DNA from: Marchantia polymorpha subsp. ruderalis
Taxonomy: Eukaryota; Streptophyta; Marchantiopsida; Marchantiales; Marchantiaceae
Direction: 5' to 3'
Assembly: GCA_037833965.1 (NCBI GenBank)
Contig: AP031352.1
Coordinates: 786,501 to 850,500 of the forward strand
Length of the DNA: 64,000 bases
The notes beneath the pieces were generated by a model. That model was given only the letters and a program-made list of their open reading frames with translations. It had not been told where the DNA came from and did not search any database. Shown here in pieces: positions 23,419-36,688 of this stretch; the first letter of the stretch is position 1; every line of letters starts with the position of its first letter. Made by a program: the position numbers and the translations under genes.

Positions 23419-24446
23419 CGTTTCTTCGCTGGGCTGGGCACGCACGCCGTCCTTTCAATTCGCAAAGCCTCTGAGCTCGTGCCCGAGATTTGGCAATTGT
23501 GCAATTATTCGACAGTTGATGCAGACTTTAGAGCGCCCCGGACAGTTCTGTGTTGTCAGGTGACATGCGGTGGTACTAAACGATACTCGAGAGTTTCACT
23601 GGGGCGTGTGTCGGTCAGCAGCCCAGTTCTACGACGTCCCTGTGGCTGAGCTCGTTCGCAGCCGATGACCTCAGGGTTTCGACCTCAATTGTAATCTTGA
23701 TGCAGGGCAATGTTCGAGAGAACACACTCCTCCGCGAAGGCCAGTAATCTCGACTAGTCGAGCTGTTCCGGCCCGACGGGAAGGGAACTCGACAAACCTC
23801 AAGCTAGGATTTTAAGCCTTGTTTTAGGAGAGATTATTCGACCCCTCGATGAGGTGACTTCAGCTACCAAATTCATGTGGTTCTCCGGGCGGATTAGTGT
23901 GATGGGAATTTTCGGCTGTTTTCGTCGGCACACATTGAAACGATGCCAATGCCTCTATGGCGAGACGAGCGAGTCCTCCCTTCACTGTGACTGTGCCCTC
24001 ATTTCGGAACCCGGAGCCCGAGCCACTGTCCTGGCGACGAGACACACACTCCTACACTGGCAATTTCCACGGATCGAAATGATGCTCAACTACAGCTCCG
24101 ATCACTCGTCCAAGTGACGGCGTCTCCTTCTCTACTCGCCGCTTAAATATGAACAACCTCTGGGCCACGGCCACGCCCGGCCACAGTCGGTCCTCTAGGT
24201 CCTGCTCGCTTCTGCTCTCCCCTTGCTGCTTCGTCTCTGGGCGAAGGATCGTGTGCTACTAGCGCCTGCTCTATAAGAGAGGCGTCGATGTATAATGAAT
24301 GAATTGAATGGATGATTCGATAGATAAAGGACAGGTCTTCTTCCGAAGGCCGAGGAAAAGCTGTCTGTGTGTGTGCGCTGCGGGTCCGTCAAAGCCGGGC
24401 CTCATGAAGCCTTGCCAAAGGACGTCGGACGAGACGGACAATTCGC

Positions 24447-24476
24447 GCACACACACACACGAACACGAACACACGC
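24447..24476 (+). repeat. (CA)n microsatellite with interrupted continuation
   Basis: A pure CA run is followed by CACGAACACGAACACAC. It encodes apparent HTHEHEH-type residues in one open frame, which is an artefact. Confidence 0.85.
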
Positions 24477-24978
24477 GGAGGCTACATCCGGGGACAGGTA
24501 CGCTGTGCCCGGCTTCGGGCAGCCTCCAGGCAGTGCCTAAAAGGGTCCAGGAAAGAAGTCCGCCGCTCGTCCTCCCGGTCGCTCTGCGCTTCCCTGCGGA
24601 GAGGACAAACGAATTGGACGGGAGGGTAGGAGAGGGGACGTTAGGGTAGGGTGGGGGACCGGATCTCTCTGCGGAGGCTCTCACCTCCGTCGCAACTCTA
24701 CCGCGGGTGCAGTAGTACTGAGTCTACTGACCACGGCAGCCGCAGGCCCGAAGACTGGAACGCAACATTCTCCCCTCGCCTTGTGGACTTTGGTGCATGG
24801 GAATTTTCCGACCCGCCCACGCCTTTTCGGCCTCCCTCTCCGGCCACAAGAAAACGCCGCCCTGCCTTCCTTCCTTCCTCATGACTTGCCAACGTCGGAA
24901 GAACGGCGGCGGGAAGGAAGGGGAGACGGACGGGATTGACCAGAGCCGGCGCCAGAACCGAACCAGAGTAGGACGAAG

Positions 24979-25124
24979 AGTGAGTGAGTGAATGGTGGAT
25001 GGATGTATGGATGGATGGATGGGCGGCCGTGCAACTGTCCCGACTCCCGACCGAACTGCCTCCGCAGTGATCATCCGTCAGGAATCTTACGTGAGCAGCC
25101 ACCGTAGGATGGATGGATGGATGG
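24979..25124 (+). repeat. (TGGA)n microsatellites, two blocks
   Basis: The first block (24979-25023) runs from TGAG units into TGGA units. A second pure TGGA block lies at 25107-25124. They are separated by about 80 bp of unique sequence. Confidence 0.85.
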
Positions 25125-25948
25125 TAGCCCGAGTACAACCGCCACGGGAGGAGGTTGCGTCTGTACTAGACCAGTCCGTTCGCTTCGCACATATTCCTTC
25201 TACTGTACAGTTACATCGCTAACGGACGTGTGACCTCTTGCAGTACTACGCTAAGCATGGTTCTCAGGTCCAAATGTACCACGTGAAACCTTTTGAAACT
25301 CTACAGTCCAGTCGTCGAGCGACCGGGTTGACGACCTTCGGATTCCGATGAGTGGTCCTGCGGCGGATTCAAGCCTTCCACCTGCCCGGCCCTACGAACC
25401 TCATCCATTGGCTCTATGGGGCGATCTACTGTACAAATGCGTGTACTTTCCAACCTTCTATTTTGGTCACGCCGTCGTGGGCGCCAGAAGCGCGAAGGTA
25501 TGCTCTGAACTATGTATCTCGAAGCATGGTCGGATCCTTCCCACTGTGCCCAGTCAGCGGAAAATATCTATATTTACCTGGTCTCCGGCCCTCATTGATA
25601 ATAAACAAGCATCAGAATTCAGGCGATTTCCACATCTTTTTATTAAGTACACTACTGTAGAATATGGCCTGCACGGTCCCATGAACTACAATGAGTTCAA
25701 TGTAAGGATCCTAGACTGTCCACTGATGGACTTGAGATTATATCATATTCAAATCCCATAAGAAGATGCCTTGAGTCTCACAAAGAAAGGGACAGAGAAA
25801 AGGGAATTACAACCTCAAAATCTACATGCGCGAAGATCAGGAAGAGATTTCTACAAACTGAGTGGTAAATGGGGACAGGGATCTCAACCTTCTGGAGTGT
25901 GCAATTTCAAAAGTGTGCAATACTGTAAGCTCACAACTTCACAAGCTG

Positions 25949-25976
25949 CCATGTCACACCAGCACGTGTGACATGG
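25949..25976. repeat. 11-bp perfect inverted repeat overlapping a G-box
   Basis: CCATGTCACAC pairs with GTGTGACATGG across a 6-nt loop. The right half of the loop and the right arm form CACGTG (25963-25968), the plant G-box core bound by bHLH and bZIP factors. No adjacent gene gives it a clear role. Confidence 0.7.
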
Positions 25977-27519
25977 ACAATATTCGTGACCTTGGGGTGG
26001 GAAGTGACTCAAGCCAGTCTTGCCCTTACTACGGTACGGACTGGTTCTGACGGGCAGCGGCCTCTGTACCCGTCTAAGGTTCAGGACCCCAACCGGGAAC
26101 TATGATTGGTCACTGAAACTTGGAAATCTAACTGAAATTGTACGGTTAACATGGACGGTACCCACAGCAAACCTGCAACCGGTGGTTCCGGTCTCCCAGT
26201 TCGGTATAACGAGAAACCAGTCCCGTGTAGTCCGGTGTGCCACAACGGTACGTATACTCTAATGTGCTACGGTTTACTTCGAATGTCGTTTTTTCCTCCT
26301 CCTTCCTCTACTTTCTACGCTCCATAGAAGCGATCAAAAAGTTTGAGTGGAAATATTCAAGTACTCCAGCAGCACGGTCTATATCATATACAATGTTAAT
26401 ACATTATTTTTTTTCTTAATTTTTTTTTATATATTTAGTTAAGTAAAATATTTAAAACCTAATATTACTGGAGGGAAGGTATAGACACCATCAAACTAAG
26501 GATGGCAATCAAAGAAGTACCATGTTGCTGCGTAAATTGATTGCGGTCCACTCTCAAGTTGTCATTTCCTACTAAGTTTGGGCACTCACGTATACATGAT
26601 GCAAAATTCAAGGAAGGATATTACTTAATTCTTGGTACTTTTATGTTAAAATGGGAACATAAATTCTCATCACTTTGATAAAGTAAACAAGTTAAAACTG
26701 AACAGAGATCAATATATTTGTAAGATTTATGTTTAAATATTTTCCTCGTGTATCTTTTCACGTCCTAGGAGATATTCTTTGTCTTGTTTTCACAATCTAC
26801 TTTTTTTTTCATCTATGTATTTTAGATTTACATGTATTTTGAAAAACATAATCTCAAGTATAGTCTACAAGCTTCTCTTATTGGAGCTCGTCATTCCTTC
26901 ATATTAGTAAGATCTCTATGGTCTTGGTTTGGTTAGGATACAATCTCACAGATCTAGGTTCAACGCTGCATCATAGATTTCTAACTTTTATCTTCTACTT
27001 ATACAACAATGTTGAGGATTTGTCTTGATTTGATTCCATCTTCATTAGTCACCTGCAAGAGTGGTATGTTATTAAAATTAGCAACATATTAATTGCATAT
27101 TTAGAAAGATACCATGTTGCAATTAGTAATATGACGTTTGGTTGGAGTGAGCATTGACACATCTTCTAGTTGACGGGTTGAAGGAAAATTTATACCTCAA
27201 TTACTTATTTGTTGCAAAAATTGTTGCTATAAAAAGACAAAGAGAAGACCTCCAATGATATAATTATGTGAAGAACATAAATTTAATTTTTATGAATAAA
27301 TAATTCTTTGGAGTTAATAACCTCTACTTTGATAGCTTTTTTCAAAAGGTTGGAAAAGACTACCATATTAGTGGACACGAAATAAAGCTTTAACTAACAT
27401 TTTGTGTAGACTACTGTAGGAATACGTATCCATTGCTATAGTGCAATACTCTTAGCGTTGATGTAAATGTCGTAAGTATTTTAGTGTACAGACAGTGAAT
27501 CTTAATATTAGGTTGGATA

Positions 27520-27583
27520 GGGCAATATCCAATGGAGATAGATTGTATGGATCTAGCCCCATACAATCTATTGGATAATACCC
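27520..27583. repeat. Imperfect foldback of about 64 bp
   Basis: A 12-bp perfect stem (TAGATTGTATGG at 27539-27550 with CCATACAATCTA at 27559-27570) has an 8-nt loop. Beyond a 6-nt asymmetric bulge the pairing resumes (TATCCAA with TTGGATA, then a GGG/CCC end). A third related segment, TCTCCATTGG, appears inverted about 125 bp downstream. This is the layout of a small foldback element or hairpin RNA. Confidence 0.7.
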
Positions 27584-29172
27584 GTATGACCTGATTAGGT
27601 CTTTCGATCCTTTTTGCAGTATTAGTGGCTCGCTCGTTAGCTATTCAGATTGCATAATGGATCTCCATTGGAAACCTCAAATTATGCCAACAGTGGATGT
27701 TGTGCTCAATTGTTCACCCGACACGCATACATGCTTGTATAGAGCCATCTGAATTTCTTTTTTTAACTCACTTTACATACTCTGTAAATTTAGAGGGCAA
27801 ATATGGGTTTAGCTATACCCATCATGTACTTCCTCTGAAAGCATTTAGCGTTTTCAAATAACTAAATTCAGATATAGATTATCTGGTTGGGGGTGCACAT
27901 AGTGGGGGAACTATCGCAAGAGACCATGAGTAAACATGTCATATATAAATATAAGGAGGAGAATAAAAAAAGGACTGATGACATTTTCTCTCTGCCCGCG
28001 AAGTGAAAGCGTACATGGAGAGTTCAACCTGTCTAGTTTGGAACACTTAAGTTCAACGCACAAGGAAAAAGGAATCTTTCAAGACTCTTGAAAAATCTAA
28101 ACTTGCGATAATATATTTTAGTTGTACAAGTTTTTTAAACAAAATATGACGTTAGGTACAGTACTCCCAAGGCTGCACATTTGGAAAGGATGAATTTCAG
28201 ACTGAAAAGTGGTAGAAGAATAACGGGCTGGATACTATCCTGTACAGTACTGTATGGGGTGCCTCTTTACGAGCCGGCATGATCGTCATCAATGAATGTT
28301 CTAAATTTCATTCGCTCACAGGGTCTCGATTTGCTGCCACTCCTCGAGGGTCCTGCATGTCGTCTGAAGGACATGGCCCGGCAGAACAGGGCAGTTGGAG
28401 CTCGAACTACAGGGGTCGAGTGTATTATCTAGTTCTAGAGCACGGTATGCCCAGAATCTGCCTTATCGAGGTTGCAAACGCTTGAGTGGCCAGAGCTAAA
28501 AACTTTTTGACTCAGCCGTGTACGCCCGACTCCGAGCTGCAACGCGAGGGAAGAAGACCAGTAGCTCATGACAATTTAGACTCCTAGCCGAAACTTGAGC
28601 CTGATATAGGTAGTGTTCCGTTGGTCCAGCATCTCACTAAGCCCGAGTTCCATGGTGGTCTCGGGTGCCGAGCTTTGAAGTGGTCTGTCTCAAGCTGCCG
28701 CCGCTGTGAATCATCTTCATGTTCATACTATAGGCTGATCGTCATCAGTATTCCCATCGACAGCCGTAAGAGAGTCGCGGGGGATCTGTTGAATGCTTCC
28801 GTTAGCTTTGTTTCACAGCAGCCTGTCATCCTCAAGCATAGGTCGTTTGACTCACGATCAGCTTGCCGGTTTTAAATGAGGTTAACAAACAATGCAGTTA
28901 AAGCCAGTCCAGTTGCATACCACCTCTGGCTTCATGTTTGCAACCCCAAGACTAGCTTTAGCCGCATCTCATGCTCGATCACACGATGAGTCTCGATCGG
29001 TTTACAATCTTGTAAACTTCTTTGACCTACTCAGTCTCAGGAAGAACAAGGATGCTCAGACCGTGATTCACAGGATAAGTTACGAGATGAGCTATGTACG
29101 TTGATTATCCAAAAGATCAAGACCTGAGAACCGTCACACAAGCTCTCTGTGTGTGAGAGAGAGGAAGGGGAC

Positions 29173-29175
<3 letters not shown>

Positions 29176-29215
<40 letters not shown>
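29176..29215 (+). repeat. (GA)n microsatellite, about 20 units
   Basis: An uninterrupted GA run of about 40 bases, preceded by imperfect GA-rich sequence from about 29152. GA repeats are bound by BPC-family factors in plants, but no gene start is near. Confidence 0.95.
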
Positions 29216-29219
<4 letters not shown>

Positions 29220-32200
29220 AGAAACGTTTTCCAGGCTGAAACTATCGATAATAAGTGACAGTCTATGCAAGGCATGATTTTCGGCCGGCCTCACGGCAGT
29301 GGCTGCCGACAACAAGACGATAAACGTCAGACCATGCCACCTGATACCTGGCCATATGTGTACAAGAAGTGCAAAGAGTTTATTCAAGCAAGCAAACTAG
29401 AGAATGCACAGGATATGCATTTAAGGAGATCTCCTCGGATGCTCCGTTTGATTCGGTGTCCTTATGATTGGGAGCTTGAACTGGTCTGCACGCATGGCGT
29501 TTGAGGACTGTATATGGACTTTAACCGGATGGGGGCATGAAAGATTCTTGTCTGAACATGCTCGAGCCCGAGGGTGGGAGGGCAGGGCCGGGAAGGAACA
29601 GGTCGAGCATGTATTTGGGCGCATCTCAAGCGCAGGGCCCGAGCTAAACGCTAGCTCGGTCTAGATCGAGACTCCATTCAGGCCTAGCATGTGCCGTACA
29701 TGATTATTTTATGGACTCCTTGAGCACGGGGTCATGTAGATATGGTCGACATCGAGGTTCCGCGATCCACGTGGAATCCTGGGGTTCACAGGGGTGGAGA
29801 TGACTCTAGCTGCTCGATCCCGGCAGACTTGGGGTTCCAGTTCTCTTGGAATATAAATTATGTTCTAGCGGACGACAAGTTTACAGATAGCTGCGATTGT
29901 TACTATTCTCGGAAATTTGATTCGCTTTGTGGTCTGTAGAGCATAATGAGACCAGATGTAGAGGATCAACGCATGAAACGCTCGAAAACAGACAGCATCC
30001 ACCCGCTGCTCGTATAATCCAACCATGAGTGACATCCTTCGGCGTTACAGTTGAAGCTTCGGGCAAGTTCGCGCTGTTACCCATAGGACAAGCACGCAAC
30101 GTCTGAATTTAAACGTGGCTTTAATTTGACTTTTTACTGCAAAAACGTAGCATGCAGATCGCGAACCCAGTCAAAACAAACTCCCCAGGACCCGACCTTG
30201 CTCCATACAGCAACATGGATTCTGAAGCTGTACATTTACTGCTACAGCAGCACTCATGTGTCAGTTCGTGCAGGCTCAAACTCCAGACTTTCGTTCGCTC
30301 GCTCGCTGGGTGCTACTGAGTGGGCCTGGACGACCGGGCTGGGCTGATCATGAACTCTATAGCCCTGGAATGTGATGGCTCTCATCGGATACCTCGCTGA
30401 GCTTGCCATCCCTCACTTGTCAACTAAGAAATTGTAAATGAAGCAATCACTTGTAATTCAAACCAGAACCAAACAAGTGACGCTCTGAATTCAGCCGTTT
30501 TCCTGGATATGCGAACTCCCTAGACCGGGCAGAAGTACTACATTGAAGAATTGCAAAATTTCCCGTCTGCCACCCAAGCTCCCACTGGGGAAACTGTGAT
30601 TCCTCGCTGGGACAACATAGCGGACCACGACGACGAATCACCACAATTTTACAGAGCCTCCGTCTGACTTTCATTTTTCTGCATCTCCAGGAACATTGAC
30701 GGATTATTAGCTTGGAGAGTGTCACCAAGCCTCACTTCGCCGTGACTCGACAGGAGCTGGTGTTCCGTGACTAGAAGGTTTTGCAATTTTATTACTCGGG
30801 CATTCACTCCACGATGTATTCACTTTCGAATCTTTGCATCCAATGCTGGCACTGATTTCCTTGCATGGTAACCAAAAGTGTTTTTGACGCCTTGCATCTC
30901 CTGCAGTCTGTTTTGACTCGCAGCCCGAGCTGTACATGTCCATAGCTGCAGCTCTGAGCATCGCGTTGACTGCTCAGGAGCCCCGGTCATTCGCAATGAG
31001 TGCAGTGAGATTTCTGAGCAGGATCGATGAAAGATTAGATACACGTCCTAGGAAATGCGATCGACTTCTTGTGAACGCTTCTCTTTGACCCCACTCGATC
31101 ATTTCCAGCCTAATTTGTCATTCTAAAGAAAAACAGCCGAGCAAAAAGATCGCCCCCCGGCGCAGTTGCTGTCCATAGATGGCCGCCTAGTATTATCACA
31201 CCAACTTGTCGGTGCTATCTGGCCATTTCAAAGTTCCAGAAGTCGAGGTAGGACTGAGCAAAACTCCCTCCACTAGACCGACGGTACCTGTGGTATAGTT
31301 GTAGTCCCACTTCGATTCGACAGTTTGCATGCGCATGTGATGTTATCCAACTGAAGCAAACCAGCAGCAGTAGCAGACCTGCGTTGCTCGAGCTGCTATT
31401 AAATATAGTTCTTGCAAATATCAGTGACATAAGAAATGTAAGCATCCGTCTGAAAAAACACAGTGTGACCCAAGGCCAGCCCGGAAATTGTCATTGTATA
31501 GTAATACCCCGTAGATCGAGATGTCCCCACATAACCACAAGTGATAGGGTTTTCTTTAATAGAAGAAGGCCCGGCAGGCATGGCTATATGAACCACGTGG
31601 GTCGCAGATTCAGATCCAGTTAATCCTCTGAGTCAAATGCGCAGAACTTATTTCTGTCCGCTTGTTTCTCCACGTGTGTGTTACACAGACAAATATGCGT
31701 AATCCGATAATGAGACACGCACACAATGATCACTGAGGTATTCCATTCACGCTACCACGATAACAAGCAATCCATTGTCGGCACTAGTGTGCAAAATGAA
31801 CCATAGTTCACCCCGAGACGCTGTGACCAGGTTTGCCATTCCACGTTCTAGGGTCAGTCAGCCCAGACAGACGACGAGAAGGACCTGAGAATGGTCGAGG
31901 TCAAATCGAGAGTTACAACCCTTCTTTTGTTTATTCACAGCTTCCGTCAGGATGAGATCAGCTCGTTCTTCAAATCTTCTCTCAGCGTAATTAAAGTAAT
32001 GCATCGTGCCCGATGTCCGACCCGTCCTCGATTACTTTGGCAATAACAGACATGGATGACCATTACGTCCGCTTCCAATCCTCATTCGAACTGGCGGTCA
32101 TGGATCTCCCTGCACGAGTACGTAAGAACTTACGTAAAAAGCTGATGGGCAGAGAATCGTTCAGTAGTCTTTTATATATCCATCCGCAGCACGTACTCGC

Positions 32201-35200
32201 ACGCACTCGGTCGAATTTCAAAGCTCGCATGTAGCCTGTCTACGCAGTGGTTGAGTTTTTACCCACTTTGGCAGCTACTGTCACAGTAGCTTCTTTCCTA
32301 TGCATGTGTGCTTCCATGACTCAACTTGGATAGGTAGCTTCAGATATCATGATATAAGAATCCATCTGAAATTTCCACAGCGCCGTTCCAACAACATCTT
32401 TATACCGATTTCGAATCCGCACTTGCCTTTCCAGGCCTTTACTGCAGTTTTAAAGGTCAGAGGCTGTATGTTAATAAAGTCAGGCGACCGATTCCGAGGT
32501 GTTCCTATAACAGCAGTCCTGGGGCTGGGCTTCAGAATGAGTGCCCGTAAGGGCCAAGGCTCGATAAATTTCCCGGCATCAGATAGTCACATCATCTGAC
32601 AGGGGTCGAGACATTTCTTCTGACCAGGTCCCATGGAGTGCAGCATCTTGCCCGACACTCATAGGACGGAAACTCTTGCAAAGTTCCTTCCTGTAGTACA
32701 CGAAAACTGCGTGGATTTTGAGTCCAGAGGTATGTTATGTCAGCATGATGTCCGAGATCCAGAGCGAGTGCGGTTATTAAGACGATAAAATTCAGAGAAT
32801 CTAGGCTCTCACGTTCAACATTTCCGACACCCATTAGCTGCTCTCCATGTTTATTTCTTTTTATAACTCAGTGTTTTCGAGTTTTTTTTTTCTTCAGATC
32901 TTGTTTCAGGGTATCCTGTCTCACTTTTTACATTTACAACAATAAACAGCTCCTGTTACATTCTAGTGAAGGAATTCCAATGGCTGTAATCCCTATTACC
33001 TTCTTGAGGCAGCAAACCCGAAATTTTTTTTTGTGGGGAATTCCTATTAACAAAGTAGAAGAACCGTTCAACTGTTTACAAGAACGTGCTTTGAGAGGTT
33101 TTCACTTTACTTGCCCGCTTCATGTTTATCCTTCCAAGTCATCTAAGCAAAGGATTTTGCATTTGGACTACCTTCAAGTAGAGAAATGTTGTAGAGGGTA
33201 TCGAGTATTCTTATTATGAGTACTAACAATGAAGGGAGCCATGATTTGGTTGCAGAAGCGAGAAGTGAGAGACATATAAATTCTCTATGCTCTTCCAGTG
33301 ATGAATCGCTCGCAGCAGACTCAGCTTCTCATGGCTTGAGATAATGGAAATGGTGGTCGTGAAGAGAATCCATGTAATTAGTGAGAGAAAAAAATCAAAA
33401 AGAGGGAGCTAGTCACACCAGATGAAAGAGTTGAAGAGCAAGAATGGTAGGAATTTTTCACTTATCCAACATCAACATAGAATTAGAGTAAAGAAGAGTT
33501 TTGTTTGATGCATACGTATTACATTAAGACCAAAATCAACACTCTTTTTTTATAATTTTGAGCTTCAAACTGAAAAATTGAGAACAAAAACGGAAATTCT
33601 AAGCATGAAAAGCAATGAACAGTAGACAAATAATGGAGTCGAGTCACCCACTTCCAAAGGGAAGAAGCCTACAAACGATGAAGATAAGACTCTTGAAGGA
33701 TATTCACTTCTCCAAGAAGTTTGGAATAGTTGCGAGTTATTTGCCGCATGAAGATGTTGTGGGACCAACTAAACATGCGAGAACATTTTAATAAGATTCA
33801 AATATATCTCCTTGTGCCACAATCACTCCACCAGTCCACAGACTGCTGAGTCTTCTACTCGGCCAAAGGTTGAACTTACTCAATATACTCTCTAGACTTG
33901 GCATTACGAGTAATCTTCATCCAATCCTACACATAAGAGCAATCAATATGTTGATCCACTGCATATCTAAAGCGTTATTAGTTAGAAAGCAAAATGTAAC
34001 GAAGTCGTGTACCATGCATATCATGTGTATTTGTATGATGTATATTTGTATCATATTTTGGTCAAACTCAAAAATTAATTTGGACTGATTTTTGAATAGA
34101 TTAATTTCTCCATTTAAGAAGTTATTTGTATTGAGTATTTAGAGTATATCTTAACGATACTTACATAAATTGAGGTTTCGATAAATTAAACTATTTGAAG
34201 CAAATAATCACAACTTTCTGTATTGAAATGAATTTGAAATGATCTGGAAAAAATATTAATATAAGATAATTAAAATTTGGAAAAATTATTTAGTAATCTT
34301 ATTGAATTAATTTTTTAATAATTTTATAAATATATGTATAATTTATTTTCTTGGGTATATTTTGGAATTAAGAGAATTAATCTCAAATTTTCCTATCACA
34401 GATCTTGATCATGAACAAATTCCATTGATATATTTAAGTATGTTGAATCACATAATATATTGAATTCAATTAAATAAATCCATCTTTTTTAAAAATTTCT
34501 TCTTGGAGAAATATATTGAATAGTCTTGAATAAATTAAAATTTACACAAGAATCGAGTTAATGTACTAGATGTCTGTCATGGGTACAATAATTATATTTC
34601 TATGAAGGTATTTGACTTGTTGCAAATTACTTAAATGTGGATCACAGAGGAGTATAACCGGTTCTCGAGGGTAGCTCAACAGTCTTGTATGTTCATAGCG
34701 AAGCAAAGTCATTATAACAAACGAGAAACTCAAGGTAACATAAAGCACATAGTCAGCCACTATATTTTCAGCGTGGAGCCTAGTAAAAGTGGGTACCGAT
34801 GAAATTCATGATTAAACACGTCGTCATCAACCTGATTGTATTAGTAGCCTGACTGCTGTGTTGGGAGGAGTGCCCGGAATCTTGCATTGCTGAAGACGTA
34901 TGGAGTCTGTGGAGCATTGGCAATTATCGAAGAGAGTGAACAATGGGAACCTTTTCCAGGTGAGACAAAATTATGTAGCGCTAAACTCTCGTGCGTTCAT
35001 TGGGGACACGACCCGCGATTTATGCAATGTAGGACAGAGACTGAATGATTTAAGTGGATTTTTAACTTCCTTGCGTCTCCTTTGTTCCATTTAAGAGGAT
35101 AATCGGCTCTGTGGACTGCACGGCCCGACCCTTGATATTCGATCCCGATATCTAGGCAGATCTCATTAGGTTGGTGTAGGTCCTTGACGAACCCACCAGA

Positions 35201-36228
35201 GTTAAATCAATAATTTTATCAATCTATCAAGACTCAATTTTCCATGCTACTATTTCCTGGCTTTGCAGTGTATAGGAGGAGATCGAAATCAAAACATTCA
35301 GAATTTTGAGAAAAAGGTACCACGGTCGTTGAGGAACATACGAGAAGACACTAGCTCGATTTTAGTGAGCAAGAAGCCTAGACACGAAACCAATAGCGAG
35401 CTACTTGCTAGCGAGCATATAGTACAACTTCAATAAGTAATCTCACGTTCAAAAGAACGAAGAATCAAGTTTTACATTTGCGCCTGCGTCTGAGACAACA
35501 ATACGGCGGGAACGTGGTGACGTGACAAGGAGATCCACCCCCGAACCTCCGAAGATAGAGAAACGGTTGCGGGCCATGAGTAAAGAACCAACAATTGAGA
35601 CAGAGATACCCCGACGGTATGGCTTAGTGGCACAAAAAGAGTGAGGGATCAGAAGTCTGAAAAACCAAGAGGTAGAAAAGACATCTGTGCATGTGCTGCG
35701 TGCAGAGTGGACCAACAGGTTCTCGTTTTCCAAGATTTTAGTGGGAAGCGAAGGGTGGCGAGGTAAGGGGCTGAATCAAGATATATTGCACATCTGGGCA
35801 GAACAGCTGGCTTTAGAAGTACGCAACCAATTTCTTTAACGAAGATCAGAGTTTCTTACGCTGTCCATTACTGTACTTGCGATTATTCACCCTGCGAATG
35901 AGCCTCTGGATTAAAATTTAAACCTTGAACGTTGTTTCGTGCATCTGTGGAACCGCTTTCGGCTCATGACCATCAAGGATACCAAATTTAATATATTAAA
36001 AAATGAAAACTTAATATTCCTTTCTGTTTGATTATTCTTCAAAAATTCCAAGAAGAAGAGTTGTGCCAAGAGAGAAAACAGAGAGAAAGCCTGAACTTCT
36101 CTGGGTAACATGCTTGGTACCGTGAACCCTTCAAGAGATCTTATACATACAATCCGATAGAAGTGATCATATAATATAACTTTTTTTATATCGAATAAGA
36201 ACTAAAAGACTCTCATGTAACACATGTA

Positions 36229-36410
36229 AGACGAAATACAATAGTCAACAACAACAAAATTATGCGGTTCAACCAACCTCGGTTTACGTACATGGTATAA
36301 ACTAGTACTTTAAAAAAACACACAATTGTATGAAGCGATTAGTTTCTCTCTGCAATATAAATAACTACAAGCTAAAGTACTAGGGTTAACTCTAACTAAA
36401 CTAACTAACA
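36229..36410 (-). repeat. 3' LTR remnant of Copia element B (edges approximate)
   Basis: Similar to 44094-44282: both start near GACGAAA on the plus strand, run through AAAATTAT and CCAACCTCGG, and end in a CTAGGGTTAACTC / CCTGGGTTTGG stretch. Divergence is high, consistent with great age. Confidence 0.65.
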
Positions 36411-36472
36411 TTAATTCCAACTTGAGTTAATTTAACTTAAATTTAATCAAAGATTTGAATTAAATCTAATCA

Positions 36473-36535
36473 TTTTTTCATTAATTCATGTTGAGATAAT
36501 AATAATAATTATCTCAACATGAATTAATGAAAAAA
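36473..36535. repeat. 28-bp perfect inverted repeat with 7-nt loop
   Basis: Left arm 36473-36500 and right arm 36508-36535 are exact reverse complements around the loop AATAATA. The arms contain CATTAATTCATGTTGAGATA and its complement. It sits between the RNase H remnant and the 3' LTR of element B, i.e. in that element's 3' untranslated zone. Confidence 0.95.
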
Positions 36536-36688
36536 ATATAATTATTTTACAAAAAATCCTAGAATGGAAACTAACATAGTTTTCTTCTTAAACTAGATTC
36601 AAATAGAACTAATAAGTCGTCAAAATTGGATAAAGTGAAATATATATAGAGGTAACAAAAAATTGATAATGAACTTTACTTGTGCTCC

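Larger units (their letters stand above)
23419..25300. other. GC-rich 5' flank of the 587-aa gene with simple repeats
   Basis: Upstream sequence of the minus-strand gene, presumably 5' UTR and promoter. The start context on the minus strand (AACGATGG) is good. An AT-rich TTTAAG-type patch near 24146-24152 is a possible core promoter element but is not convincing. CA and TGGA microsatellites follow. No second gene is supported; the overlapping open frames are repeat- and composition-driven. Confidence 0.45.
25301..36228. other. Long intergenic region without a supportable gene
   Basis: Composition alternates: moderate GC at 25.3-26.3 and 28.2-33 kb, AT-rich at 26.4-28.1 and 33.4-36.2 kb. None of the short frames (for example 32980-33219 plus or 35449-35733 minus) has a recognisable domain or homologous feel. 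Foldbacks and a GA microsatellite are listed separately. Non-coding transcripts cannot be excluded from sequence alone. Confidence 0.5.

Noticed and set aside
22510-23649. 379-codon plus-strand open frame, and 241-269 codon minus-strand frames overlapping the 587-aa gene
   Set aside because: They are Arg/Ala-rich shadows of a GC-rich coding region in other frames, with no domain-like segment.
24271-25222. Overlapping open frames on both strands upstream of the 587-aa gene
   Set aside because: Driven by CA and TGGA microsatellites and high GC; no start context or domain supports a gene.
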